From: Euryarchaeota archaeon UBA60
GTDB taxonomy: Archaea > Thermoplasmatota > Poseidoniia > Poseidoniales > Poseidoniaceae
Direction: 5' to 3'
DNA: 21,744 bases
NCBI GenBank assembly: GCA_002503395.1
Contig: DARQ01000098.1
Coordinates: forward strand, 1 to 21,744
How positions within the stretch are numbered: position 1 is the first letter of the stretch; each line of letters begins with the position of its first letter. Shown here in pieces: positions 1 through 6,491 of the stretch. Under the pieces are notes generated by a model, which saw only the letters and a program-made list of their open reading frames with translations, was not told where the DNA came from and made no database searches. Position numbers and translations under genes: made by a program.

Positions 1-1615
1 CTGAGTCGTCAGTGGCATACGCTTTGGCGGCCTCGGATTCAGCAAGTTTTTCAAATTCTTCAGCAAGTTTTTCATCAACCCCAGTGCGAATGATGAATCC
101 TTCTTCGACCAGCCACGCCAGCATATTGTCGATGCGCTCTTGAAGCACTTGGCGTGGCTGGGTATGGCCGAGGAAAGTCGAAGCAAAGAAGGAACGAATC
201 GCTTGCCGGGAATTCAGTCCACCTGTGGCGATTCCCGACAGCAGGTGAACCCGCATCGGCGGGTCGGCAGCCAATTTTGAGATGACCTTCTCTGGTTTCC
301 CCTCGATGTATCTCTCTGCCACCAGGTCGGCTTCTTCTAGTGGCGAGGAGCCTTTGCACAGCAACCACGCCTCGCCGAGAGTGTCGTAACTAGGTCGCCC
401 AGCGCGCCCGAGCATCTGCTGCACTTCCATCACCGAGAGCCATTGGCTCATGCCTCCGTCCCAGCGCTTGAGGTCGCGCAACAGTACTCTGCGGGCTGGC
501 AGGTTGATGCCAGCAGCTAGGGTAGGGGTGGCGATTATCGCCGCAATCAATCCCCGTTTGAAACCGCTCTCGACCAGTTTTCTCTGCTTGGCAGTAAGCC
601 CGGCGTGGTGGAAGGAAACCCCACCACGAATCGATGTAATCAGCACATCACCCATGCTCGAATCACTTTCGTGCGAGATTTTTTCGGCCAGGGCTGCCAG
701 CCCCTGTAGTCGTTCAGGGTCTTCTCGTTCGAGGTATTTGTGCAGTCTCTTTGCCAGTTTCCTCGCTTCCGATTGGGCGCTCCTCCTAGTTGCTACAAAG
801 ACTATCATCTGCCCATCCGCTTCGACCGTGTCGAGCAGTGCACACCATGTCGGAGCGCTCTTTGGGCCTGCCAATTGCCGAGGTGGCGGCAATGATGGCC
901 CCTTACCATCTATTTCCTCGGCGGCTGAGATCCGCTTGCGCGCCTCGATACAACCCTCGACCATGGTCGACATCTCCAATGTGACCGGTCGCCAGTCGGA
1001 AGTAATCAGTTCGGCATCTAGCCATTGCGCTAATTCCTCGGCATTTCCCACCGTGGCCGACAGGGCGATGATTTGCACGCTAGGACGCCAGTGCCGCAGT
1101 CGGGCCAGATTCACTTCCATTGTCGGCCCGCGGCCGCCATCGTGGATAAGGTGGATTTCATCGGCGACGACGATACTGACATTGTGAATAAGTTCGGGGC
1201 GGATGCGCATCAGCGAATCGAGTTTCTCGGAGGTACAGACTATGATATCGCTACTTCCGACATTTCTCGCCTCACCATCCCTATCGCCTATTCCCAAACC
1301 TACCTTGAGGTTGAAATGCCCGGCCAATTGCGTCAATTCATCGTATTTTTCACTGGCCAGTGCTTTCAGCGGGACGATGTAAACCGCTCGACTGCCGACC
1401 TCATCGACGAGCAATTTCTTCATTATCGCCAGATAAGCTACCAGAGACTTCCCCGAAGCGGTAGGAATCGCTAACAAGGTATTTTTTCCCGATAGAACAC
1501 CTGGCATCGCCTCGGCCTGCGGTGGGTAGAATTCTCGTATATTCCAAGACTCATCCAGAAACTCGGCTATGCCACTGGGGAGGTCGAGACTTCCCACCTC
1601 CCGCGCGGCGTCCAT
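1..1615 (-). CDS. hel308: Hel308-like Ski2-family DNA helicase (3' end outside window)
   Basis: Superfamily 2 helicase, 538 codons visible; the C-terminal part lies beyond base 1. In reading order it has a Q-motif-like REFYPPQAEAM (28-37), Walker A PTASGKS (51-57), motif Ia PLKALASEKY (82-91), TSEKLDSL (128-135), a DEIH box VVADEIHLI (149-157), SATVGN (186-191), FHHAGLT (335-341), TPTLAAGINLPAR (363-375) and motif VI QMLGRAGRP (400-408). This order, with HHAGL and the 'AAGINLPAR' block, matches Hel308, which unwinds lagging strands at stalled replication forks in archaea. Family members are about 700-750 residues, so some 200 residues (winged helix end, ratchet, HLH) are missing here. I chose ATG 1615. 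An in-frame ATG at 1717 would add 34 residues, but its start would overlap the divergent gene's start codon. Family assignment is firm; Hel308 versus another Ski2-like helicase is slightly less so. Confidence 0.9.
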   Translation of the reverse strand, partial: MDAAREVGSLDLPSGIAEFLDESWNIREFYPPQAEAMPGVLSGKNTLLAIPTASGKSLVAYLAIMKKLLVDEVGSRAVYIVPLKALASEKYDELTQLAGHFNLKVGLGIGDRDGEARNVGSSDIIVCTSEKLDSLMRIRPELIHNVSIVVADEIHLIHDGGRGPTMEVNLARLRHWRPSVQIIALSATVGNAEELAQWLDAELITSDWRPVTLEMSTMVEGCIEARKRISAAEEIDGKGPSLPPPRQLAGPKSAPTWCALLDTVEADGQMIVFVATRRSAQSEARKLAKRLHKYLEREDPERLQGLAALAEKISHESDSSMGDVLITSIRGGVSFHHAGLTAKQRKLVESGFKRGLIAAIIATPTLAAGINLPARRVLLRDLKRWDGGMSQWLSVMEVQQMLGRAGRPSYDTLGEAWLLCKGSSPLEEADLVAERYIEGKPEKVISKLAADPPMRVHLLSGIATGGLNSRQAIRSFFASTFLGHTQPRQVLQERIDNMLAWLVEEGFIIRTGVDEKLAEEFEKLAESEAAKAYATDDS

Positions 1616-1715
1616 AGCCCTTCTTCGTGGCAGGGGTTCAAAATGAATGCGATGGTTGGATTCCCATAATAGCGGTGGCGATAAGGTAAAGGCGCGAGCC
1701 TGCGCATAGGGTACC

Positions 1716-2369
1716 ATGGACAGCGAAACCCACGAGATTGTTGAAGCGCGCCTCTCGGTTTTCGATGACGAGCCCGACCTGAATGACTGGGTTGAGATTT
1801 TCTCTGGCGCGCTGATGGCGATGATCGGATTGTACTTCCTCCTCAACCCCGGTACCAGCGGCACCCAATTCATGCAATGGTTCTCATCTGCGGTATTTGC
1901 CATCGGTGCGGTCTGGGCCGGCCATGGTCTGAAGGATATGGCGGTCAAGGAGATCCGCCGAAGCATCGCTGTACTCGAGGCCACCGGGCGTCAAGATACG
2001 GTCGACTACGGCTTGATTCGCGATGTCTTACTGCACTCAGACCAGTACAAGAAATTCCTGCTTGAGGCGTATGAACGGGCCTATGAAGATGGTATCATCT
2101 CCGACGATGAACACGATGAATTGCAAGCCATTCAGGCTGCACTCGGAATGACCGATGAAGAGGCTGCATTGGTCGCTACCAGGGCGGCGATCAACTCGGC
2201 AATTCGTGATGGCAAGATCAGCGATGATGAGATGGCATTGATTACCGATGCCGCCACCAGGGCAAAACTCAGCAAGAAGGACATCTCGGCGATTTCCGGA
2301 GCCTTGGAAGACGGGAAGTTGGATGATGCCGAGAAGGATATGCTCAATGACCTTCTAGGCAAGATTTGA
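1716..2369 (+). CDS. Two-TM protein with three DG-x-S/D-D-D-E helical repeats (TerB-like?)
   Basis: No named family recognised. The 217-residue product has an acidic N-terminus, two hydrophobic segments (about 26-44 and 52-70) forming a hairpin in the membrane, and an all-helical, acidic cytoplasmic-looking C-terminal half. That half carries three similar units: YEDGIISDDEHDEL (123-136), IRDGKISDDEMALI (163-176) and LEDGKLDDAEKDML (197-210). The Asp-Gly pairs lie at 125, 165 and 199. The pattern recalls TerB-like or SHOCT/EF-hand-like helix-loop-helix units, so metal binding or protein docking is possible, but this is inference. ATG 1716 follows AGGGTACC, a weak ribosome binding site. It is divergent from the helicase and its last 15 bases overlap the convergent SprT-like gene. 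Confidence 0.8.
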   Translation: MDSETHEIVEARLSVFDDEPDLNDWVEIFSGALMAMIGLYFLLNPGTSGTQFMQWFSSAVFAIGAVWAGHGLKDMAVKEIRRSIAVLEATGRQDTVDYGLIRDVLLHSDQYKKFLLEAYERAYEDGIISDDEHDELQAIQAALGMTDEEAALVATRAAINSAIRDGKISDDEMALITDAATRAKLSKKDISAISGALEDGKLDDAEKDMLNDLLGKI

Positions 2370-2888
2370 ATTCGCTACATCGACTAGAATCGAATCGCAT
2401 TTACGGCATTTGTAGCGCCCATTGGAACGTTTACGGCGGGCGTGAACCGCCTTGCAAGTCGGACAGAGCCAGTTCCACACGGCATTTCTCTGACGTAGAT
2501 AATCGGTGAATCTCCTCCCCATCTTTCTGGCGTGGTCGTCGCCCCATAATCTCTCGATGGCGCGGAAATCCTTGCCATGGCTTGGATGTCCCAAACAGTG
2601 ACAATATTCGTGATACAGCACATAGGCGCCATAATCACGCCACTCCGCGACCAATAACTCTCGGTGGAGGTCGACGCGGCGAATATTTTTCGGCCCGAGT
2701 TCTCCTTTCAGGTCGACGCCGGGGTGAAATCTCGTTACCCCATGCCTCTGGGTCGCATCTCGGCGCAGGAAACCAAGGGTTATCTCACCAAGTTCTGATG
2801 TGGCCCCCTCATCGAAGCCAATCACTAGCATCTGCTCGATGACCTGCTGTTTCAGCCGCTCTAGGTCCTCGGCTTCCTCGAAGTCCAT
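2355..2888 (-). CDS. SprT-like zinc metalloprotease (SprT/Spartan family)
   Basis: 177 residues. The active site is HEYCH at 93-97, followed by HPSHGKDF (101-108), which supplies the third zinc ligand (H104) typical of SprT-like domains. The C-terminus has a zinc ribbon: CPTC at 142-145 and CRKC at 161-164. This arrangement matches the SprT family; the eukaryotic member Spartan/SPRTN degrades proteins crosslinked to DNA. In archaea the role is unproven, but a DNA-repair protease fits the nearby Hel308-like helicase. Length is usual for the family. The start is supported by a very strong purine-rich ribosome binding site (GGGGGGAGGAGA directly before ATG). It lies 18 bases downstream of the thioesterase gene on the same strand, so the two are probably co-transcribed. 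The 3' end overlaps the convergent gene by 15 bases. Confidence 0.9.
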   Translation of the reverse strand: MDFEEAEDLERLKQQVIEQMLVIGFDEGATSELGEITLGFLRRDATQRHGVTRFHPGVDLKGELGPKNIRRVDLHRELLVAEWRDYGAYVLYHEYCHCLGHPSHGKDFRAIERLWGDDHARKMGRRFTDYLRQRNAVWNWLCPTCKAVHARRKRSNGRYKCRKCDSILVDVANSNLA

Positions 2889-2906
2889 TCTCCTCCCCCC
2901 TGCGAC

Positions 2907-3374
2907 CTAATTCCAACGATGATAGGCTGGATGCCCTTCGGTGACGGCAACGAATAATCCACTCCCGACAGCACAGACTTTTCCCTCGGCACTCAATTCC
3001 ATCTCGATTTTCGCTCTGCCCTCGCCTAACTCGACCACCTGGGAGGTTACGTGAAGGCGCACATCGTGCGGTGTCGGGCGCAGAAATTTGACGGTATAGT
3101 TGGCGGTGACCGTACATGGTGGCTCATCATCTCCGCTCGCCTCCATCAGGGCTATTGCCGCGGTCCAGTTACCGTGGCAATCGAGCAATGAGCCGATGAT
3201 TCCGCCGTTTATCATTCCCGGAAATGCCTGATGCTCGGGGAGTGGCTGAAAGAACAGCTCAAGGCCATTGTCTATGCGATGCGAATCGATTTGCAGGCCC
3301 TTATCATTGGCCGGTCCACAACCAAAACAAATCGAGTTTGGTGCGTACTGCCTCTGCACTCCGCCTCCTGCCAT
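2907..3374 (-). CDS. PaaI/THEM4-like hotdog-fold thioesterase
   Basis: 155 residues from this start. The N-terminal NSICFGCGPANDKGLQI resembles the 'CFxCGxxNxxGL' lead-in seen in one subgroup of hotdog thioesterases. The catalytic-helix region reads GMINGGIIGSLLDCHG, with Asn where many PaaI members have His in HGG; the helical Asp is kept (LLD). The later NYTVKFLRPTP matches the central strand. The protein probably hydrolyses an acyl-CoA; the substrate cannot be read from sequence. Two adjacent ATGs (3377, 3374) follow CGGAG; the second has the better 6-base spacing. A TTG at 3419 would add 15 residues with no homology. It is upstream of, and probably co-transcribed with, the SprT-like gene. 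A link between the two functions is not evident. Confidence 0.85.
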   Translation of the reverse strand: MAGGGVQRQYAPNSICFGCGPANDKGLQIDSHRIDNGLELFFQPLPEHQAFPGMINGGIIGSLLDCHGNWTAAIALMEASGDDEPPCTVTANYTVKFLRPTPHDVRLHVTSQVVELGEGRAKIEMELSAEGKVCAVGSGLFVAVTEGHPAYHRWN

Positions 3375-3460
3375 CATCCACTCCGTGGATGCGGAAGAAA
3401 ATGAACCCGTCGATATCAATACTCAGTCATCTTCATGTTGGTGGCGGAATCCGCAAGGTC

Positions 3461-5152
3461 ATGGATGAGGAGGAGTCGGGTGTGCCCACCTCGGATTCCC
3501 CCGATGATAAAGCGGTCTCAAAAGAGCCCAAAGTTGAACTCGATTCGGGCAATTCGGCATCATCAGCGCCACCGAAGCCGAGAAAAAAATCCCCTAAGCG
3601 GAAGCCTAAGAAGACGGTGAAGCGTAAAGTGCGTCTGGCTCATGAATTATCGCTCGAGCGCCGCCGGGTCATCCGCGCCGCGATGGCCGACCACAAGGCC
3701 GAGCATAAGGTCGAATGGGATCGCTCAGCAGGGGTGAAGACACACACTCTGATGCGCAAGCGAATCAAGCCGGGAACGATGCGTTCCTTCAACATTCCAT
3801 TGCTGGACACCAATCTGGGTGATTCTTGGGATATTCCGGTCACCGTCATCAACGGCGCACGACCTGGTCCAACGGTTACGATTTCAGCCGGCATTCACGG
3901 TGATGAATTGACCGGACCGAGCGCCTGCTCACACCTACTATCCTCGGCGATGACCGACCCCGGCCGCTCTCTGGACCCGCTTCACGTAGCCGGAGTCATC
4001 CGAATTCTCCCGATAATCAATATCCCCGGTTATCGTAATATGGAGAGGGCTTTCCCCGATGGCCGTGACCTCAATCGCGAATTTCCCGGTCGGGCCAAGG
4101 GAAGTACAACCTCCCGGGTGGCGTATCGAATATGGAACGATTTGATAGTCGGCAGCGATTATATCGTCGACTTGCACAGTGCGGCAAAAGGCCGCAGCAA
4201 TATGCCGCAGGTTCGCACCTATCTGTCCGACGCCCATTCGAATATCATCGCCAAGGCCTTCGGCATCGAGGTGATTCTCGATTCAAAACCGCCGCGCGGC
4301 AGTCTTCGCAGGGTGGCGATGGAACACGGAATAGGGGTGCTGACCTATGAGGGGGGTGGCGCCGACAGCCTCGATCCAGAAGCGGTACAGGTGGCGGTGA
4401 ATGGAGTTCTCAATGTATTGCGTACATTGCACGTTATTCCCGGTAATCCGACCCGCCCTAAATTCCGTCTCCTGGCCAGCGGCTCGACCTGGCTGCGCGC
4501 CAGCGAAGGCGGACTTCTCGACATGTATGTCGAGCCCTCATCTGTGGTTCAGAAAGGCGATGTGGTAGCAAAAATCACCGATCCGGGAACGCCTGGATTA
4601 GCGGTTGATATCGTCGCTCCCAATGATGGTCTGCTCATCTGCACTGCGACAAATCCCTTCGTTACAGCTGGAACCCCGGTCGGCCATTTCCTGCCACTCG
4701 AGAAACATCTCGACCTGGTATTGGGACAATGCGATGAGGAGAGCCGTTTCATAGTCGCCGGCTCTGAGGATGAGCCGGTCTGGCGCGAGGAGGATATCGA
4801 TGAAATCTCGCTCAAGGGTGAGTGGTCAGGTGGTTCAGTCGATGCTGAATGGCGAACCGAGTGGCTCGGAAATGGCAACGGTGATGGTGACGACAATCAG
4901 GCCATAGATGCGAATGAAATACTTCCTACTGGCCAAAAAATGCCGATTACCCCGGAAACCCAAGAAACCCCGAAAACCCCGAAAACCCAGAAAACTCCCT
5001 CAATCACCGGCAAAGCGACCGCCAAGTCAACCACCAAAACTCCAACAAAAACTCCAACAAAAACTGCCGCTAAGTCAACCACCAAAACTCCAACAAAAAC
5101 TGCCACCAAAGCGGCCGGCAAGTCAACCGCTAGAGAAAAGAAACATGAATGA
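3461..5152 (+). CDS. AstE/aspartoacylase-family zinc hydrolase with basic N-terminal and Lys/Thr/Pro C-terminal tails
   Basis: 563 residues from ATG 3461. The core (about 105-412) belongs to the succinylglutamate desuccinylase/aspartoacylase family of M14-like zinc enzymes. It has zinc ligands in HGDE (146-149), a substrate-binding block DGRDLNREFPG (200-210), third zinc ligand in VDLHSA (H239), catalytic Glu in LTYEGGG (E297) and a C-terminal beta-barrel (about 338-412) typical of the family. It should remove an acyl group from an amine or amino acid; the substrate is unknown. The extensions are unusual: residues 1-60 hold a Lys/Arg-rich stretch (PPKPRKKSPKRKPKKTVKRK), and residues 490-563 are a Lys/Thr/Pro/Ala repeat resembling a histone H1 tail. 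In-frame ATGs at 3389 and 3401 would add 24 or 20 residues. I prefer 3461 because of the acidic MDEEES start, but the ribosome binding site is weak for all of them. It stops exactly where the convergent gene stops. Confidence 0.85.
   Translation: MDEEESGVPTSDSPDDKAVSKEPKVELDSGNSASSAPPKPRKKSPKRKPKKTVKRKVRLAHELSLERRRVIRAAMADHKAEHKVEWDRSAGVKTHTLMRKRIKPGTMRSFNIPLLDTNLGDSWDIPVTVINGARPGPTVTISAGIHGDELTGPSACSHLLSSAMTDPGRSLDPLHVAGVIRILPIINIPGYRNMERAFPDGRDLNREFPGRAKGSTTSRVAYRIWNDLIVGSDYIVDLHSAAKGRSNMPQVRTYLSDAHSNIIAKAFGIEVILDSKPPRGSLRRVAMEHGIGVLTYEGGGADSLDPEAVQVAVNGVLNVLRTLHVIPGNPTRPKFRLLASGSTWLRASEGGLLDMYVEPSSVVQKGDVVAKITDPGTPGLAVDIVAPNDGLLICTATNPFVTAGTPVGHFLPLEKHLDLVLGQCDEESRFIVAGSEDEPVWREEDIDEISLKGEWSGGSVDAEWRTEWLGNGNGDGDDNQAIDANEILPTGQKMPITPETQETPKTPKTQKTPSITGKATAKSTTKTPTKTPTKTAAKSTTKTPTKTATKAAGKSTAREKKHE
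4951..5137 (+). repeat. In-gene short tandem repeats coding the Lys/Thr/Pro tail
   Basis: The 3' end of the zinc hydrolase gene is made of short degenerate repeats. An A-rich block (about 4957-4995) repeats units like CCGAAAACC. A 30-base unit beginning AAGTCAACCACCAAAACTCC is present identically at 5024-5053 and 5072-5101, with a partial third copy from about 5120. The encoded tail repeats KTP, KTPT and AKST. The frame is kept throughout, so this is coding low-complexity sequence and not a CRISPR or a mobile element. Confidence 0.85.
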
Positions 5153-6409
5153 TCACGCTTTGGTGAATCCTTCAACCACTGCGGTCACTTCCTCATCAGC
5201 CATCAGTCGAGGCTGATTCTTGGCGATTTCAAACATGTGTGCCACCAGTTCATCAGATGCTTCGTAGCCGCGCTGTTCCAACCACCAGATGATGTTCGAC
5301 CTACCACTCATATGGCCAATTCTGATTTTCTGCTGCAGTCCGAAATCCTGCGCCGGGACACCCGAATATACCCGGTCAGCCAACCAGTGGTCGCCTTTTT
5401 TCATCGCCTTTATCACCGCCGATGCGTGTACCCCAGTGCCGGTCTCAAATGCATCCTCGCCAAATACCGGATAGTTGCGCGGTAGTGCGACCTCGATGTA
5501 ATCATGCGCTTTGCGAACATATTCGTTTAGAAGCGTGAGGTCATTTTCGATGACTCCCATCAATTTCAGATTCACCAGAGTCTGGTCGAGCGGGGCATTC
5601 CCGGCGCGCTCACCGACTCCGAGTGCGGTTCCATGAATCACGTCGGCGCCGGCTTCGACCGCGGCGAGGTTGTTGGCTACCCCCAGACCACGGTCTTGAT
5701 GACCGTGCCAGTTAATCTCGATTTCGCGACGCTGTACTCCAGCGTCGGGTATGACCTCATCCTGGATAAACGACAATAATTTCCGTACCCCGTTAGGGGT
5801 GACGTGACCACAGGTATCGCAAACACAAATTCTGTCTGCACCTAATTCGATTGCTCTGGTGTATATCGCTTTGATATCCTCGGGTTTACTTCTCGTAGTA
5901 TCCTCGGTCACGAACATCACAGGAATATCGTTGTCGACAGCAAATCCGACCGCTTCTTCAAGGGTTGAAAGTAATCGCTCAAGTGTCCATCCCTCGGCAT
6001 ATTGACGAATTGGGCTGGTGCCGAGAAAAGCGCTGGCCTGTATCTGCATCTCGTGTTTGGCCTGCAGATCGATAAGCGGCTCGATATCGCTGACCACAGT
6101 GCGAACCGCACAACCGGGACGAATCTGGTAATTGTTTTCGGTGATATGTGAAAGCATTGTATCGATGTGGTTGAGGTGGAATGGCCCGGCTCCGGGCAGT
6201 CCTAGGTCGACTTTCTGTATTCCCAGCCTCTCCATATAGGACAACAACTCGATTTTCTGCTCAATCGATGGGTTACGTGCACTCGGGCTCTGAAGACCAT
6301 CGCGAAGGGTCTCATCGTCAAACCAAATTCCATGCGGGTGATTATCTGGATTTCTCGAAATCTCATAGTCGATGACGTTCCAGTCGTGAATCAACTCATT
6401 CTCCTGCAT
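5153..6409 (-). CDS. 2-isopropylmalate / homocitrate synthase-family enzyme (HMGL-like), no regulatory domain
   Basis: 418 residues of the pyruvate-carboxyltransferase (HMGL-like) TIM-barrel family, which condenses acetyl-CoA with a 2-oxoacid. Landmarks are FDDETLRDGLQ (30-40, metal-binding Asp and catalytic Arg), the metal-site region WHGHQDRGLGVANN (234-247), GVGERAGNAPLDQ (264-276) as in LeuA-type synthases, and TGVHASAV (325-332) in the communication region. The usual HxHND motif reads HGHQD, with Gln for Asn. The roughly 110-residue leucine-binding regulatory domain of canonical LeuA is absent, so feedback control of the normal type is not expected. Isopropylmalate, citramalate and homocitrate synthesis are all possible; no other leu or lysine genes are adjacent. 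The ATG is preceded by GGTGAGACG, a good ribosome binding site. It lies 82 bases downstream of gyrA on the same strand, so co-transcription is possible but not shown. Confidence 0.85.
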   Translation of the reverse strand: MQENELIHDWNVIDYEISRNPDNHPHGIWFDDETLRDGLQSPSARNPSIEQKIELLSYMERLGIQKVDLGLPGAGPFHLNHIDTMLSHITENNYQIRPGCAVRTVVSDIEPLIDLQAKHEMQIQASAFLGTSPIRQYAEGWTLERLLSTLEEAVGFAVDNDIPVMFVTEDTTRSKPEDIKAIYTRAIELGADRICVCDTCGHVTPNGVRKLLSFIQDEVIPDAGVQRREIEINWHGHQDRGLGVANNLAAVEAGADVIHGTALGVGERAGNAPLDQTLVNLKLMGVIENDLTLLNEYVRKAHDYIEVALPRNYPVFGEDAFETGTGVHASAVIKAMKKGDHWLADRVYSGVPAQDFGLQQKIRIGHMSGRSNIIWWLEQRGYEASDELVAHMFEIAKNQPRLMADEEVTAVVEGFTKA

Positions 6410-6491
6410 CGTCTCACCGGCCTGCTCCGCTGTGGATGAGGCGATGCTATGTCTTGAACTTCTCGCATGTCAAGCCTGCAGAGATAGAGCA

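Noticed and set aside
450..1187. Plus-strand open frame of 245 codons
   Set aside because: It lies opposite the Hel308-like helicase, whose motifs are all intact in the other strand; the translated product has no recognisable domain and is Ser/Arg-rich shadow sequence.
1615..1717. Longer helicase start at ATG 1717, sharing the CCATGG palindrome with the divergent gene's ATG
   Set aside because: It would add 34 residues with no helicase similarity and make the two start codons overlap; ATG 1615 directly precedes the conserved N-terminal region. It is not excluded by a stop codon.
3224..3460. Upstream extension of the zinc hydrolase frame to 3224
   Set aside because: The extra sequence overlaps the thioesterase gene on the other strand and encodes nothing recognisable; ATG 3461 (or at most 3389/3401) is more sensible.
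4951..5137. Repeat block considered as a CRISPR-like or mobile-element repeat
   Set aside because: Units are short, adjacent, in frame and A-rich with no unique spacers; they code for the low-complexity tail.
6410..6491. Gap between gyrA and the isopropylmalate-synthase-like gene, checked for a promoter, small gene or terminator
   Set aside because: Only a weak inverted repeat (CTTGA/TCAAG with a 12-base loop) is visible; nothing else can be supported.
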